DNA of 51,498 nucleotides. Origin: Paenibacillus koleovorans NBRC 103111 (GTDB taxonomy: Bacteria > Bacillota > Bacilli > Paenibacillales > NBRC-103111). The DNA is taken from positions 1 through 51,498 of the forward strand of contig NZ_BIMA01000047.1 in NCBI RefSeq assembly GCF_004000845.1, given 5' to 3'. Made by a program: the position numbers and the translations under genes. Shown piece after piece: positions 50,318-51,498 of this stretch (positions within the stretch are counted from its first letter, which is position 1; each line of letters opens with the position of its first letter). The notes beneath the pieces were generated by a model. That model saw only the letters and a list, made by a program, of their open reading frames with translations. It did not search any database and was not told where the DNA came from.

Positions 50318-50384
50318 ATTGACCCGCCACGATTACCTCAAATAGGAATTGGCTTTAACTCATCGGCAATAAATTAGGATAGGT

Positions 50385-50674
50385 TCATCGCTTAAAAATA
50401 TCATTCATGTTGTTCCAATTGTCCCCGATCCAGATCATCTCATCAATAAAGCGTCCCGTTGTCTTTTCCTTGCTATACATCGCATGTACTCACTTGAACT
50501 CCTTATACCAAGTAAGTTGAATGGATCGAATAAGTTGTCGGTCTTCATAATCCACTTCATATTTCCATATCCCAAATGATTTGCTTCTACCGAATAAATA
50601 CGCCATCCGAACTTATCTCTGAGGTAATGAATAATCTCATCTTCCAAAGCTTGTATTGCACTAACTGCTTCCAT
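50385..50674 (-). pseudogene. Broken phosphotransferase-like gene
   Basis: ATG 50674 after GAGGAGGTGA opens MEAVSAIQALEDEIIHYL...YGNMKWIMKTD, which resembles the N-lobe of aminoglycoside-phosphotransferase-type kinases. The frame then runs through unrelated codons to a stop at 50435. A second frame (KEKTTGRFIDEMIWIGDNWNN) looks like a C-terminal piece ending at 50385. The central ~250 residues are gone, suggesting internal deletion. Family assignment is by eye only. Confidence 0.4.
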
Positions 50675-50734
50675 AGGAATCACCTCCTCATAATAAAAAG
50701 AACTACTATGGTCAGTTGCCGTATGGTGTTGGAA

Positions 50735-50974
50735 TTAATCCAATATCTTAATAATATTTTTAGCAGCTAACAAGCTTTCGCTTTTATTTAGTTTTCGCGA
50801 AGGTTCCAAATGTTGAAGCATAGACTCTAAATATCCTGATATTATTTCAGGGTCCCTTGATCCGCTTGAACGAATGCATTTTTGTATTTCATAACTCTCG
50901 ATACCATAGCTCTTTAAGTCAAACGGATCCCACTCGGCAATGATTTTATGTATTTTATCAATTTGAGAACTAAT
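50735..50974 (-). CDS. Small DUF1871-like protein with apparent ATT start
   Basis: A 79-codon frame reading IDKIHKIIAEWDPFDLKSYG, then ESYEIQKCIRSS and a helical end, resembling the DUF1871 family of small Bacillus proteins. A perfect GAGGAGGA ribosome site lies 6 nt before an ATT codon (50974-50972); no ATG, GTG or TTG lies in this position. Either ATT is used as a rare start or an ATG has mutated and the gene is silent. Confidence 0.45.
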   Translation of the reverse strand: MSSQIDKIHKIIAEWDPFDLKSYGIESYEIQKCIRSSGSRDPEIISGYLESMLQHLEPSRKLNKSESLLAAKNIIKILD

Positions 50975-51086
50975 AACAATTCCTCCTCAAACTTCAATAC
51001 AATTGTTGTAAAAGCTCTGAAAAGGTACTGCAGACTGGTTTTTCTGTTGCTCAGTCACAGGTTCCACCTCATTCATTAGTATCGGA

Positions 51087-51182
51087 TTAATATTGCAACA
51101 CGTCGGTGATGCCGCGCAGACGTTCAATCGCCTTCTCTTTCTGCACCTTCGCATACTGAAGCATCAATGGCGGTTCGCGCAT
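51087..51182 (-). other. Short unrecognised coding-like fragment
   Basis: A 31-codon frame reads MREPPLMLQYAKVQKEKAIERLR. Its helical, charged composition looks like the tail of a larger protein, but there is no ribosome site. The surrounding gap 50975-51211 holds nothing else recognised. Confidence 0.2.
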
Positions 51183-51211
51183 GCCTGATCAGGTTTGACG
51201 CGGTTCTCATT

Positions 51212-51463
51212 CTAGCCCCATTGATAAAAATCTAAAACAAAAACTTTAGAGCCAACATCAAAATAAATCTGCTCCCATTCAAATTCGTCTTCACCTTTAG
51301 GTGGATTCGTTATTAGCTTATAAACCCTTATCTCTGAACCCAAAAGAAGATTTTTTAGCATTGTTATTAGTTGCTCTGAAACTCTGTTATACTCCTTGTC
51401 ATTTTCCATTGATACAACTTTACCATCTGAATACTGTGTCTCGCCTAAAGTAAAATTACTCAT
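51212..51463 (-). CDS. Small acidic protein, unknown (immunity-protein-like)
   Basis: An 83-residue protein starting MSNFTLGETQYSDGKVVSMENDKEYNRV and ending FEWEQIYFDVGSKVFVLDFYQWG. Its acidic, aromatic-rich makeup resembles small toxin-immunity proteins, but no family is recognised. Neither ATG (51463 or 51472) has a good ribosome site. It lies at the edge of the debris region. Confidence 0.4.
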   Translation of the reverse strand: MSNFTLGETQYSDGKVVSMENDKEYNRVSEQLITMLKNLLLGSEIRVYKLITNPPKGEDEFEWEQIYFDVGSKVFVLDFYQWG

Positions 51464-51498
51464 ATGAAACATTGAAAAAAACCAATACGTGCAGATAT

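Overview
The window looks like part of a Paenibacillaceae chromosome (Paenibacillus or Cohnella type; the genus is inferred). Three things suggest this: spore-coat genes, strong AGGAGG-type ribosome binding sites, and three carbohydrate ABC importers of the LplA/LplB/LplC type with YesM/YesN two-component systems. No rRNA, tRNA or CRISPR array was found. Almost all genes serve glycan capture and degradation, with an arsenic operon and a patch of broken genes at the right end.

Layout. 1-2.4 kb: a secreted (alpha/alpha)-toroid protein with two carbohydrate-binding modules. 2.6-4.8 kb: a translationally coupled CotSA-like/CotS-like spore-coat pair. 4.85-14.7 kb (minus strand): glycan operon 1, read right to left as permease, permease, binding lipoprotein, leaky terminator, FAD oxidoreductase, DUF6259-type TIM-barrel glycosidase, FAD oxidoreductase, GH130-type protein, and the decayed start of a Gfo/Idh/MocA dehydrogenase. 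15.1-19.3 kb: its likely histidine kinase and response regulator, then an SGNH hydrolase. The importer and the SGNH gene share a two-half-site motif upstream, a candidate response-regulator operator. 19.3-20.7 kb: a gene-free, repeat-rich stretch.

20.7-30.2 kb (minus strand): glycan system 2, with a binding protein, two permeases, a membrane-anchored AraC regulator (YesS type) and a secreted PL8 polysaccharide lyase with two DNRLRE modules. 30.5-32.5 kb: an arsenic operon (arsR-arsI-aquaporin-arsC) in which arsR has an in-frame ochre stop. 32.7-35.7 kb: a TIM-barrel glycosidase with a divergent AraC regulator. 35.7-36.3 kb: repeats. 36.4-48.8 kb: glycan system 3, with a LamG-like cytoplasmic protein, importer, kinase and regulator, PhyH-family dioxygenase, AraC regulator and a large toroid polysaccharide-lyase-like protein. 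48.9-51.5 kb: gene debris (a frameshifted gene start, a truncated IS1634-type transposase, broken APH-like and Nudix-like genes) and a few small ORFs.

How it works together: secreted enzymes cut an extracellular polysaccharide, the three importers take up different oligosaccharides, each under its own local sensor, and cytoplasmic enzymes finish the breakdown. No importer ATPase is present, so all three probably share an MsmX-like ATPase encoded elsewhere.

The least explained items are the paired FAD oxidoreductases around the DUF6259 glycosidase, and two unrelated tandem arrays of 51-53-bp units built the same way (a 27-bp palindrome plus a 24-26-bp linker). In the first array the linkers form mini-hairpins whose stems change on both arms.
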